The notes below the pieces were generated by a model. The model searched no databases and was not told the DNA's origin. It saw nothing but the letters and a program-made list of their open reading frames with translations. The position numbers were made by a program, and so were the translations under genes. A DNA stretch of 64,000 nucleotides from CAYSEW01 sp964430245 (GTDB lineage: Bacteria; Bacteroidota; Bacteroidia; Flavobacteriales_D; Parvicellaceae). The DNA lies in the NCBI GenBank assembly GCA_964430245.1, contig CAYSEW010000011.1, positions 17,829 to 81,828 on the forward strand. Direction: 5' to 3'. This document shows positions 18,298 to 26,523 of this stretch, piece after piece. Positions within the stretch are counted from its first letter, which is position 1. Every line of letters starts with the position of its first letter.

Positions 18298-20022
18298 TTG
18301 AAAAATCTTATCCAAATAATCATCATTTTTATTTTATTAGGAGGGGCAGGTTGTACTATACATAAAAAACAAACAAAAAATTCCTCTTCTTTAAATCAAA
18401 ATAATGAAAACAAGCTTATTTCATTATTAATCAATGCTACTACTGAAAAAATTATTGGCAATTTAGATATTGCTGATTCTTTGTTTAAAGAATGTATAAA
18501 GATTGATGCTAAAAATGCTGTTTCTTACTTTGAGCTTTCTGGAATATATAGAATAGAAAAAAACCCAACTAAATCTATTGAATTTGCAAAAAAGGCATTG
18601 CAATTTGACCCTTCAAATGAATGGTACAAAGCCAATCTAGCACTTTTTTATAGTGAATTAAATAAATATAAAGAAGCAAGTAAGTTATTTGAGGAGCTAA
18701 CAAAAGATTATCCAGAAAAATACGAATACCTTTATTCATTATCTGAGTGTTATTATTTTCTCAATGATCTTAAAAAAGCCATTGCTCCTCTAGATAAATT
18801 AGAAGAAGCTATAGGATTAAATGAAGACCTGATTTTATACAAATACCGTCTTTACCTTAATATTAATGAATTTGACAAAGCAGTTTTTGAAGTTAAAAAA
18901 CTTATTAATTCAAACCCAAGCAACGTTCGTTATTATGGAATATTAGCTGAGTTTTATGATTCAATTGGTGACCACCAAAATGCTTTTAAGCTATACCAAA
19001 AAATAATTTCAATTGACCCAGATAATGGTATCGTCCAGCTTTCTTTGTTCCAATATTATATTACATTAAAAGACACTGAAAAAGCATTGACTTCATTAAA
19101 AAAAGCTTTTTCTTCAAAGGAAATAGATGCTGACATAAAATTCAATTTACTGGCAAAAATATTATTACAATATAAAGATGATACGGTCTTAGTTAATTCT
19201 ATAAATAGTCTCTTTAATATTTTATTAATTACACATAAAGAAAATTCAAATATCTACTACTTTTATGGCGATTTTCTTCTTCGAAAAAATGACCTTACTG
19301 GAGCATTGGAAAATTTTAAAATCGCTGCAAGTTTAAATAACAATACTTACGAATTATGGAACCAAATTGTATTATTAGAAGCAGATTTATTACTTTATGA
19401 TGAGCTAGTTATAGACTCAAAAAAAGCGATAGAACTATTTCCTTCTCACCCTACATTTTACTACTTCAACGGCATTGCAAACCTTCAAATAAAAAGCTAT
19501 AACCACGCCATAACAGCTTTTAAAAATGGTATTAATTACATCATTAATGACAATTACTTACTTTCAGATTTTTATCAATATTTAGGAGATGCTTATCATC
19601 ATGTAAATGACAATATCTCATCAGACAACTCTTTTGAAAAAGCACTTAGCTATAATCCCAACAACACCTATGTTCTAAATAATTATAGCTATTACCTATC
19701 TCTTCGAGAGACAAGAATTAATGAAGCAGAAGAAATGATCTTAAAGGCACTGGGGTTTTCTCCAAATAATAAAAATTATCTAGATACTTATGGCTGGATA
19801 CTGTTTTTGAAAAAAGATTTTATCAATGCTGAAAAATGGCTTAAACAGGCCCTAGCCATCTCTTTGGAAAAAGATGGCACAATATTAGAGCATTATGGTG
19901 ACGTACTATTTCATTTAAATAATATTACTGATGCTATATATTATTGGGGAAAAGCAATTGATAATGGAAATAATTCTCCTATATTAAAAGAAAAAATTAG
20001 TGGTAAAACTTACCTTAAATAA
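18298..20022 (+). CDS. TPR-repeat lipoprotein
   Basis: This 574-residue protein has a lipoprotein signal (LLGGAGC, Cys19) and is then almost entirely TPR-like helix pairs; examples are AVSYFELSGIYRIEKNPTKSI, KYEYLYSLSECYYFLNDLKKA and NYLDTYGWILFLKKDFINAE. TPR arrays bind other proteins, so it is probably a periplasmic scaffold anchored to the outer membrane. It starts with TTG and its end overlaps the DUF4292 gene by 23 bases, suggesting tight co-expression. No catalytic motif. Confidence 0.85.
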   Translation: MKNLIQIIIIFILLGGAGCTIHKKQTKNSSSLNQNNENKLISLLINATTEKIIGNLDIADSLFKECIKIDAKNAVSYFELSGIYRIEKNPTKSIEFAKKALQFDPSNEWYKANLALFYSELNKYKEASKLFEELTKDYPEKYEYLYSLSECYYFLNDLKKAIAPLDKLEEAIGLNEDLILYKYRLYLNINEFDKAVFEVKKLINSNPSNVRYYGILAEFYDSIGDHQNAFKLYQKIISIDPDNGIVQLSLFQYYITLKDTEKALTSLKKAFSSKEIDADIKFNLLAKILLQYKDDTVLVNSINSLFNILLITHKENSNIYYFYGDFLLRKNDLTGALENFKIAASLNNNTYELWNQIVLLEADLLLYDELVIDSKKAIELFPSHPTFYYFNGIANLQIKSYNHAITAFKNGINYIINDNYLLSDFYQYLGDAYHHVNDNISSDNSFEKALSYNPNNTYVLNNYSYYLSLRETRINEAEEMILKALGFSPNNKNYLDTYGWILFLKKDFINAEKWLKQALAISLEKDGTILEHYGDVLFHLNNITDAIYYWGKAIDNGNNSPILKEKISGKTYLK

Positions 20023-20848
20023 TATACTTTTTATAGCAATAATGATCATCTTATTGATCACTTCATCTTGCTCATTTAGAAAAACAACTTCTACTGGTAT
20101 TCGCTTAAAAAACTTTCCATCAGATGTTCTTATTGATTCTCTAATCAATAAGAATATTCAATATTCATTTTTAAAAAGTAAATCCAATGCTACTCTTTTT
20201 TTTGAAGCTGAAAAAAAACAAATTAAAGTCAATATTAGGGCTAGAATGGATAGTATAATTTGGGTCAATCTTTCTAAATCAAGTGTTCAAGTTTTAACAT
20301 GCCTTATTTCAAAAGATTCTATTAAGTTTTTAAAAAAAATAGGGCAAAAAGAGTACTTTTTAGGAAATTATGATGATGTTGAAAAGATCATTGGCATTAA
20401 ATTAAATTACATGCTGATTCAAAATTTCATTAACGGAAATGCCTTAATGCTTGACACTAATGTTAATTATGTTTCTAGTATAGATGATGATTCCTATCTA
20501 TTATCTACCTATAAGTCAAAAAAAATAGATAAACTTCTTCAATCAAATAAAGACACTGACTATCAATTACTTTATCGTTGTTGGATTGATCCTGAGAATT
20601 ATAAATGTAAAAAAGTAGCCATTAATTTATTAGATATTGATAATACTGTCATCGCTGAATATAGCAACTGGAAGAAAATTAAAGACAATTTAATTCCAAT
20701 GAAATCATCAATTACTTATATCAATAAAGTTGATACTATAAGCATAGATATTGAATATCATACAAATATTAAGCTAAATAATAAATTAACCTTTCCGTTT
20801 AGAATTAACAATAATTATTCTCCCTTTAATATTGAATTCAATGATTAG
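20000..20848 (+). CDS. DUF4292 lipoprotein
   Basis: This 282-residue protein has a lipoprotein signal (LITSSC, Cys24) followed by a beta-rich domain typical of DUF4292: KSNATLFFEAEKKQIKVNIRARMDSIIWVNLSKS and later NLIPMKSSITY. The alternation of strands resembles the half-barrel of LolA/LolB-like lipoprotein carriers, so a LolB-like role is possible; this is inference from pattern. The GTG start lies inside the end of the TPR gene and the stop overlaps the EnvC-like gene, so three envelope proteins are translationally linked. Confidence 0.85.
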   Translation: MVKLTLNNILFIAIMIILLITSSCSFRKTTSTGIRLKNFPSDVLIDSLINKNIQYSFLKSKSNATLFFEAEKKQIKVNIRARMDSIIWVNLSKSSVQVLTCLISKDSIKFLKKIGQKEYFLGNYDDVEKIIGIKLNYMLIQNFINGNALMLDTNVNYVSSIDDDSYLLSTYKSKKIDKLLQSNKDTDYQLLYRCWIDPENYKCKKVAINLLDIDNTVIAEYSNWKKIKDNLIPMKSSITYINKVDTISIDIEYHTNIKLNNKLTFPFRINNNYSPFNIEFND

Positions 20849-22046
20849 GTATTTAATAGCATCTATTTTATTCTTTTTTCTTTTTGGGTTTATGCTAGGT
20901 CAAAAAAGTAATCAACTAAAAAAGAAAGAAAAAGAAATTCAAAAAAAAATTGAAAACACTAAGAATCTTATTAAAGTAACTCGAAATTCTGAGCAATTAA
21001 CATTAACTGAACTAGGAATTATACAGCACCAAATTGCATATAGGGAAGAATTGATGTCTCATTATAGCTATCAAATTAGAAAACTAGATGCTCAGGTTGA
21101 GCAATACAAAAAAGACACAGCTCTTATAGGATTAAAAATCAAAAAGCTGAAAGAAGAATACAAGAAAATGTTATTGCATGCATTCAAAAACAGAAATGCG
21201 GATTACAATTATTTATATATTATTTCTGCAAAAACTTTTTCAGAAGCATTTCATAGAATGGACTATATTCAGCATTATGCAGATTATAGACAAAATCAAA
21301 TTGAACAGATAAAATTAAAAGAGAAACAAAAGGTCGTTAAAATTGACTCCTTACAACAAAAAATTGAAGCAAAAACACAGCTTACTGAAAAAAAAGAAAA
21401 AGAAAAAAGTGACTTTGAAAAGGACAGAGAGCTTCAGAAACAAAATTATTCAAAACTGAAGTCTGAAGAAATTAAATACAAAAATATACTTGCTACACAA
21501 ACAAAGAAAAAAAAGAAAATTGCCCTAGCTATTAGAAAAGCAATTGAAGAAGAAGTTGCTGCAAAAATGAAAGCTACTGATAATAGTTATCCTTTAACAC
21601 CTAAAGGGACTGCACTTTCTAAATCTTTTGTTTCTAATAAAGGAAAGTTACCCTGGCCTGTTGATAAAGGTATCGTTACTGGAAAATACGGGAAACACAA
21701 ACATGATGTAGTTTCAACAGCAATGGTAGAAAATAATGGGCTTGATATTAGTACAGACAACAATGGAAAAATCAAAGCTGTATTTAATGGTAAAGTTACT
21801 AGTGTTTTAATTATACCTGGAGCTGGTAAAGTTATCATGATAAGTCATGGGGAATTTAGAACTGTATATGCAAACCTTAAAGATGTTTTTATAAAAAAAG
21901 GGGATCAAGTTAAAAAAGGTCAAGAATTAGGGGTATTGCTTAGCTTAGAAAACGGCAAGTTATCTGAAGCGCATTTTGAAATCTGGAAAATAACATCTAA
22001 AGGAATGCATACGGAAAATCCTGCTTCTTGGTTAATCTCTCGTTAA
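20841..22046 (+). CDS. murein hydrolase activator, EnvC-like (coiled coil + degenerate LytM)
   Basis: This 401-residue exported protein has a signal peptide, a long Lys/Glu/Gln-rich coiled coil (about residues 20-240) and a C-terminal LytM/M23 domain. EnvC activates amidases that split septal peptidoglycan. The metal ligands of active M23 enzymes look replaced: the usual H-x-GxD is NNGLDIS and the usual YxHL is YANL, while AHFEIW remains. That pattern fits a non-hydrolytic activator. The ATG at 20841 is preferred to a TTG at 20832. Its stop shares TTAA with the convergent HIRAN gene. Confidence 0.9.
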   Translation: MIRYLIASILFFFLFGFMLGQKSNQLKKKEKEIQKKIENTKNLIKVTRNSEQLTLTELGIIQHQIAYREELMSHYSYQIRKLDAQVEQYKKDTALIGLKIKKLKEEYKKMLLHAFKNRNADYNYLYIISAKTFSEAFHRMDYIQHYADYRQNQIEQIKLKEKQKVVKIDSLQQKIEAKTQLTEKKEKEKSDFEKDRELQKQNYSKLKSEEIKYKNILATQTKKKKKIALAIRKAIEEEVAAKMKATDNSYPLTPKGTALSKSFVSNKGKLPWPVDKGIVTGKYGKHKHDVVSTAMVENNGLDISTDNNGKIKAVFNGKVTSVLIIPGAGKVIMISHGEFRTVYANLKDVFIKKGDQVKKGQELGVLLSLENGKLSEAHFEIWKITSKGMHTENPASWLISR

Positions 22047-22387
22047 TTTATCTTTATTACTACATCTAAAGACATGTGTCCTTTTTTAGGTCTAAAACAA
22101 CCCTGCTTAACAACTATTTCTATGTGTTGCTGAAGTTCTAAATGTTTGTTAATTATTTTTTTAATAGAATTGCTTAAATAACCAAGTTTATAACCTTTAA
22201 AATAAACTGCAAATGCACTATTGTCCCATGTTCTTTGGAAATCTTTTTCAATTTTTAATACGTCCCCTTCTTTAAGAAGATGATGTATATAAATATAATT
22301 ATACCTAGTTAACTCTGTAACATGAGTTATTATTCCTAGCAATGGTAAATGACTTTCATTTTGTTGCTTTATTTTTAAATCTCTCAT
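22043..22387 (-). CDS. stand-alone HIRAN-domain-like protein
   Basis: A 114-residue soluble protein. The core GDVLKIEKDFQRTWDNSAFAV followed by YFKGYKLGYLS matches the HIRAN pattern (pGD.L.l.re..N..D..A.AVy..g.klGYlp). HIRAN domains bind 3' DNA ends and occur fused to helicases such as HLTF or alone in bacteria. Here it stands alone, ten bases after a small unknown gene on the same strand. The role is not known; a DNA-repair or defence-related function is inference only. Confidence 0.7.
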   Translation of the reverse strand: MRDLKIKQQNESHLPLLGIITHVTELTRYNYIYIHHLLKEGDVLKIEKDFQRTWDNSAFAVYFKGYKLGYLSNSIKKIINKHLELQQHIEIVVKQGCFRPKKGHMSLDVVIKIN

Positions 22388-22397
22388 AATAGTTATT

Positions 22398-22727
22398 TTA
22401 AGCAGTCGCCTTTAATTGGTTAGACATTGAAAAAAGGTCATTGATCTTAACTGTAATCTGTTTATTAAAAAGTGAAGCAGGTGACACATGATTAATTAAA
22501 AGATCTTTATTGAATAATGATTCCGATATTCTATCTAATATATACTGGTGGTCATTTAATGTTAAGATCAATTCAGAAAACTGAAAAATAGAAATCGGTA
22601 TGTTTGAAAAATAGGATTTATTATTTTTTCTTATTGTACAATTTAATAAAAGCTCTGAGTCGTTTAATTCGTAAACAATGTAATTGATTATTGCTGTGTT
22701 TTCAAGCTGTTCTTTAGTTGCATTCAT
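22398..22727 (-). CDS. small protein of unknown function, paired with HIRAN gene
   Basis: A 109-residue soluble protein with no signal peptide. It begins MNATKEQLENTAIINYIVYELNDSELLLNCTI and has alternating hydrophobic segments typical of a small alpha/beta fold, but no motif I recognise. It is ten bases upstream of the HIRAN gene, so the two are likely one transcript. The upstream 71 bases (22728-22798) hold a short inverted repeat ACGTAA/TTACGT at 22771-22787 and no clear TAnnTTTG box. Confidence 0.6.
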   Translation of the reverse strand: MNATKEQLENTAIINYIVYELNDSELLLNCTIRKNNKSYFSNIPISIFQFSELILTLNDHQYILDRISESLFNKDLLINHVSPASLFNKQITVKINDLFSMSNQLKATA

Positions 22728-22798
22728 GATTGTATTTTTAATGATTACAACACTAAGTTCAGCCTTAACTACGTAAAGTAATTACGTTATGAATTATC

Positions 22799-23275
22799 TC
22801 ACATGAAATCAGATGGTTTTAACTGGTGTTTTTCGCTGACAGGGAATTTTTTTTTAATTCCAAAAGCTTTTGCAGTTACAGTTCCTTTAACCTCAATTGT
22901 TAAATTTTTACCTAATAACATTGATAGTGTAGAAAAAATTGATTGCCCAATTTTCGATTTAGATGTTTCTAAAACTATAGAATAATCATTCTCTTCATTT
23001 TTCTTGATTACTATATTTTTTTTAGCAATTGACTGACCAAAATGTTTGCCTTCTAAATAAATGTCAAGATTTGCCTTAGTAATTTTAATATTATAATTGT
23101 TTGGATTATAGATTTTGACATTTAATTCAATAGGTATCAGCTGATTTTTAATGTTTCCAATATTAACATCATTTACACCTTTAAATTCAACATCTTTATA
23201 AGTAATACATGAATTTAAAGCTATACACCCAGCTATTACTATTACAAGAAAATGTATGTTATTTTTAACCCTCAT
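22799..23275 (-). CDS. LEA type 2 family lipoprotein
   Basis: This 158-residue protein has a lipoprotein signal (IALNSC, Cys23) and a LEA-2/WHy-type domain: IPIELNVKIYNPNNYNIKITKANLDIYLEGKHFG carries the hallmark NPN motif followed by beta strands. LEA-2 domains form a beta-sandwich related to fibronectin type III. In Bacteroidota they are periplasmic or outer-membrane lipoproteins of unknown role. It follows the M20 dipeptidase gene by nine bases and is likely co-transcribed with it. Confidence 0.82.
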   Translation of the reverse strand: MRVKNNIHFLVIVIAGCIALNSCITYKDVEFKGVNDVNIGNIKNQLIPIELNVKIYNPNNYNIKITKANLDIYLEGKHFGQSIAKKNIVIKKNEENDYSIVLETSKSKIGQSIFSTLSMLLGKNLTIEVKGTVTAKAFGIKKKFPVSEKHQLKPSDFM

Positions 23276-23284
23276 TCTATAGAA

Positions 23285-24676
23285 CTATTGTCTATATAAT
23301 TCATTAAAGTATTTATAGAACAAAGGAATTGTCTCAATTCCTTTGTAATAATTAAAAAGTCCATAATGTTCATTAGGTGAATGTATCACATCTGAGTCTA
23401 ATCCAAATCCAAATAAAATTGTTTTTAAACCTAGTATGTCTTCAAACATAGGGACAATGGGAATACTTCCACCACTTCTAACTGGAATTGGTTTTTTCCC
23501 AAAGCTTTCCTCCATTGCCTTGCTTGCTGCTAAAAACCCTGGAAAATCAGTAGGAACAACCACCCCTTCTCCTCCATGCATTGGAGTGACTTTCACTTTA
23601 ACATAATCTGGAGCTATAGATTTAAAATGCTCCTCAAACAACTTAGTAATCTTCGGGGATTTTTGATGAGGAACCAGCCTCATAGAAATTTTAGCATATG
23701 CTTTTGATGGTAAAACAGTCTTAGCTCCCTCACCTGTATATCCTCCCCATATACCATTAACATCCAATGATGGACGAATAGAGTTTCTTTCATTGGTTGA
23801 ATAACCCTGTTCTCCATGCACTGAATTTACCTGTAAATCATTTTTGTATTCTTCAAGATCAAAAGGTGCTTTTGCCATCTCTGTTCTTTCAGCATCTGAG
23901 ACAGCATCAACATCATCATAAAAGCCTGGAATATTGATTTTACCGTTCTCATCATGTAGTGACTCAATCATTTTACATAATATATTAATTGGATTAGCTA
24001 CTGCTCCTCCATAAAGTCCTGAATGAAGATCTCTATTAGGGCCAGTCACTTCAACTTCAACATAACTAAGACCTCTTAATCCAACACAAATAGATGGCGT
24101 GTCATTTGATATAATTCCTGTATCTGAAACCAACACAACATCTGCCTTAAGCATCTCTTTATTTTCTTCAACAAAAATCCCCAAATGTTCCGATCCAACC
24201 TCTTCTTCTCCCTCGATCATAAATTTAACATTGCAAGGTAATTCATTGGCATTCATCATTGATTCAAATGCCTTGACGTGCATATACATTTGTCCTTTGT
24301 CATCACATGCTCCTCTTGCAAAAACAGCACCTTCAGGATGAATAGCTGTGTTTTTTATTACAGGATCAAAAGGCTCTGAATCCCATAATTCATAAGGGTC
24401 AGCAGGCTGAACATCGTAATGACCATAGACTAGAATGGTCGGCAATTCTGAAGAAATAATTTTTTCTGCATATACAATTGGGTGGCCATTGGTTTCATAG
24501 ATCTCAGCTTTATCTACCCCAGCATCCATTAATTTGTCCTTAATGAAATTTGCTGTTTTTCTAACCTCTTCTTTAAATTTTGAATCTGCACTTACAGATG
24601 GTATTCTTAGCAACTCTAAAAGTTCATCTAAAAATACTTCCTTATTCTTTTGTATATAATTAATTGTTCCTTCCAT
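23285..24676 (-). CDS. M20 family dipeptidase
   Basis: A 463-residue cytoplasmic di-zinc peptidase resembling the carnosinase/CNDP-like branch of M20. Visible ligands and catalytic residues are VYGHYDVQPADP (His, Asp), RGACDDKGQ (bridging Asp), IEGEEEVGSEHL (Glu pair), VSDTGI (Asp) and HSPNEHYGL (His). The dimerisation-lid segment RDLHSGLYGGAVANP is typical. It likely cleaves dipeptides. A TATATTTG promoter element lies 23 bases upstream. The LEA-2 lipoprotein gene follows. Confidence 0.93.
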   Translation of the reverse strand: MEGTINYIQKNKEVFLDELLELLRIPSVSADSKFKEEVRKTANFIKDKLMDAGVDKAEIYETNGHPIVYAEKIISSELPTILVYGHYDVQPADPYELWDSEPFDPVIKNTAIHPEGAVFARGACDDKGQMYMHVKAFESMMNANELPCNVKFMIEGEEEVGSEHLGIFVEENKEMLKADVVLVSDTGIISNDTPSICVGLRGLSYVEVEVTGPNRDLHSGLYGGAVANPINILCKMIESLHDENGKINIPGFYDDVDAVSDAERTEMAKAPFDLEEYKNDLQVNSVHGEQGYSTNERNSIRPSLDVNGIWGGYTGEGAKTVLPSKAYAKISMRLVPHQKSPKITKLFEEHFKSIAPDYVKVKVTPMHGGEGVVVPTDFPGFLAASKAMEESFGKKPIPVRSGGSIPIVPMFEDILGLKTILFGFGLDSDVIHSPNEHYGLFNYYKGIETIPLFYKYFNELYRQ

Positions 24677-24699
24677 AATATATGATGATTTTAAAGCGT

Positions 24700-24707
24700 C
24701 AAATATA
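24700..24707 (-). promoter_or_regulatory. -7 element TATATTTG of the M20 dipeptidase gene
   Basis: Plus strand CAAATATA, an exact TAnnTTTG match on the minus strand, 23 bases before the ATG at 24676. Confidence 0.5.
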
Positions 24708-24762
24708 ATGATTAACCATTCAGAAAATTATTTCTTTTCATCTAAAAGCAACCTAATAAAAT

Positions 24763-24770
24763 TATCTTTG
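24763..24770 (+). promoter_or_regulatory. -7 element TATCTTTG of the choice-of-anchor L gene
   Basis: Exact TAnnTTTG match, 28 bases before the ATG at 24799, divergent from the M20 promoter in the same 122-base region. Confidence 0.5.
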
Positions 24771-24798
24771 GTCTATCCTTCTATAATAATTAGAAAAA

Positions 24799-26523
24799 AT
24801 GCGCTTATTTATATCTATTTGTATATTATTCCCCTTTTTCTGTTTTGGTCAAATTACAGTAAATAATAATTCAATGACTGTTGAGCAATACATTCAAAAT
24901 GTATTATTAGGTGGTGGAGTAACTATTTCCAATGTTCAATTCAATGGAGGGACTGCAAGTATTAATAATGAACAAGTAGGCTCTTTTAATGATCCTAATA
25001 GTCATATAGGGCTAGGAAGTGGATTGGTTTTGGGCTCAGGTAATGTTCAATTAGCTGCCCAAGCCAATACTGGTTCTGGATCTACATTAGGTGGATCAGG
25101 AAATATGGGTACTGACACAGACCTTCAAAGCATTACTCCTAATCAAATTTATGATCAATGCGTAATAGAATTTGATTTTGTTCCAGAAGGAGACACCATT
25201 TCCTTTAATTATGTTTTTGCTTCTGAAGAATATCCTGAATATGTTTGTGGATCAGTTAATGATGCCTTTGGTTTTTTTCTAACTGGAACCAATCCAAATG
25301 GAGGTACCTATAATGCATATAATATTGCATTAATTCCCGACCCAGCTAATCCAAGTGTCTTTACCTCAACTCCTGTTTCAATCAACACCGTTAATCCTGG
25401 AGTTCCAGGTTTATCAGGAATTGCATCTAATTGCAGTAGTATAGACCCCAATTGGGCTTCTTACAATGTTTTTTACTTAAGCAATACAACCAACAGCTAT
25501 GAATATGATGGCAACACAGTAGTATTAGAAGCTAAAGCTGAAGTAGTTTGTGGAGAAACCTATCATATAAAATTAGCCATTGGAGATGGTGGAGATGCTG
25601 CTTTTGATTCTGGAGTTTTTCTAGAAGAAGGTAGCTTTTCATCGGCAGGAGTTAGCATAGAAGCAGGTATTGCTAATGGAGATACTATTTTATATGAAGG
25701 CTGTAATTATGCTTATTTTGCTTTCTCAAGATCAGATACTACAGTAGATTTTACCATTCAGTTTGACGTAAGTGGCACAGCAGTTAACGGCACCGATTAT
25801 CCAACCATCCCAGATAGCCTTGTTATGGCAATTGGCACACAAAATGATACACTTTTTGTTTATCCTATTGTAGATAATATATCTGAGCCTGAAGAGACTG
25901 TCACTATTAATATTTATTATATAATGTGTGCTGGACAAGTAGACACCATAAGTGCAACATTATACATCAATGACTATACACCTCTATATTTGAGTATGCC
26001 TGATAGTGTAAATATTTGTCCAGAAATTGATGGAGCATACCTTTTGGAAGGAGCTTGGGGTGGCGGAATTCAACCCTATGGTTTTACATGGTCTAATGGG
26101 AATACAGATACTAATTCCATTTCGATATCTCCTTTTTCAACTCAAGACTTTCATCTATCAATTACTGACGGATGTGGTGATCCTGTGGTTGACACAACTA
26201 CAGTCTGGGTACAATGCCCACTTGAAAACATCAATGTATTTTCCCCTAACGGAGATGGAGAAAATGATCTTTTTATTCCTATTAATTTAGATGATTACCC
26301 AGAACCCACTATTATTATCTATAATAGATGGGGTAAAGTTGTCTATGAAATGGAAAACTATCAAAATGATTGGAACGGCACTCATTACAAGTCTGGAAAA
26401 GAGTTAAATGATGGTGTTTATTTTTATGTGGTTTCACCAAATTCTCCTAAATATGAATATATCGATCATAAAAAGGAGGAAGTGAAAAGAACTATTTCAG
26501 GATATGTACACTTAGTTAGATAA
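24799..26523 (+). CDS. choice-of-anchor L protein with gliding-type C-terminal domain
   Basis: This 574-residue secreted protein has a signal peptide (LFPFFCFGQ), a choice-of-anchor L domain in the N-terminal half (TVEQYIQNVLLGGG, IGLGSGLVLGSGN, FVFASEEYPEYVC-type motif at FNYVFASEEYPEY), a Calx-beta-like stretch (VSGTAVNGTDYPTIPDSLVM) and a C-terminal gliding-motility-associated (type B) sorting domain (NVFSPNGDGENDLF, IYNRWGKVVYE, GVYFYVV). It should cross the outer membrane by the type IX system and act at the cell surface, perhaps in adhesion. Its 3' end overlaps gpmI by eight bases. Confidence 0.92.
   Translation: MRLFISICILFPFFCFGQITVNNNSMTVEQYIQNVLLGGGVTISNVQFNGGTASINNEQVGSFNDPNSHIGLGSGLVLGSGNVQLAAQANTGSGSTLGGSGNMGTDTDLQSITPNQIYDQCVIEFDFVPEGDTISFNYVFASEEYPEYVCGSVNDAFGFFLTGTNPNGGTYNAYNIALIPDPANPSVFTSTPVSINTVNPGVPGLSGIASNCSSIDPNWASYNVFYLSNTTNSYEYDGNTVVLEAKAEVVCGETYHIKLAIGDGGDAAFDSGVFLEEGSFSSAGVSIEAGIANGDTILYEGCNYAYFAFSRSDTTVDFTIQFDVSGTAVNGTDYPTIPDSLVMAIGTQNDTLFVYPIVDNISEPEETVTINIYYIMCAGQVDTISATLYINDYTPLYLSMPDSVNICPEIDGAYLLEGAWGGGIQPYGFTWSNGNTDTNSISISPFSTQDFHLSITDGCGDPVVDTTTVWVQCPLENINVFSPNGDGENDLFIPINLDDYPEPTIIIYNRWGKVVYEMENYQNDWNGTHYKSGKELNDGVYFYVVSPNSPKYEYIDHKKEEVKRTISGYVHLVR

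Noticed and set aside
22771..22787. Inverted repeat ACGTAA/TTACGT
   Set aside because: Six-base arms in AT-rich DNA, with no matching box or T-run; too weak for a terminator or operator call.
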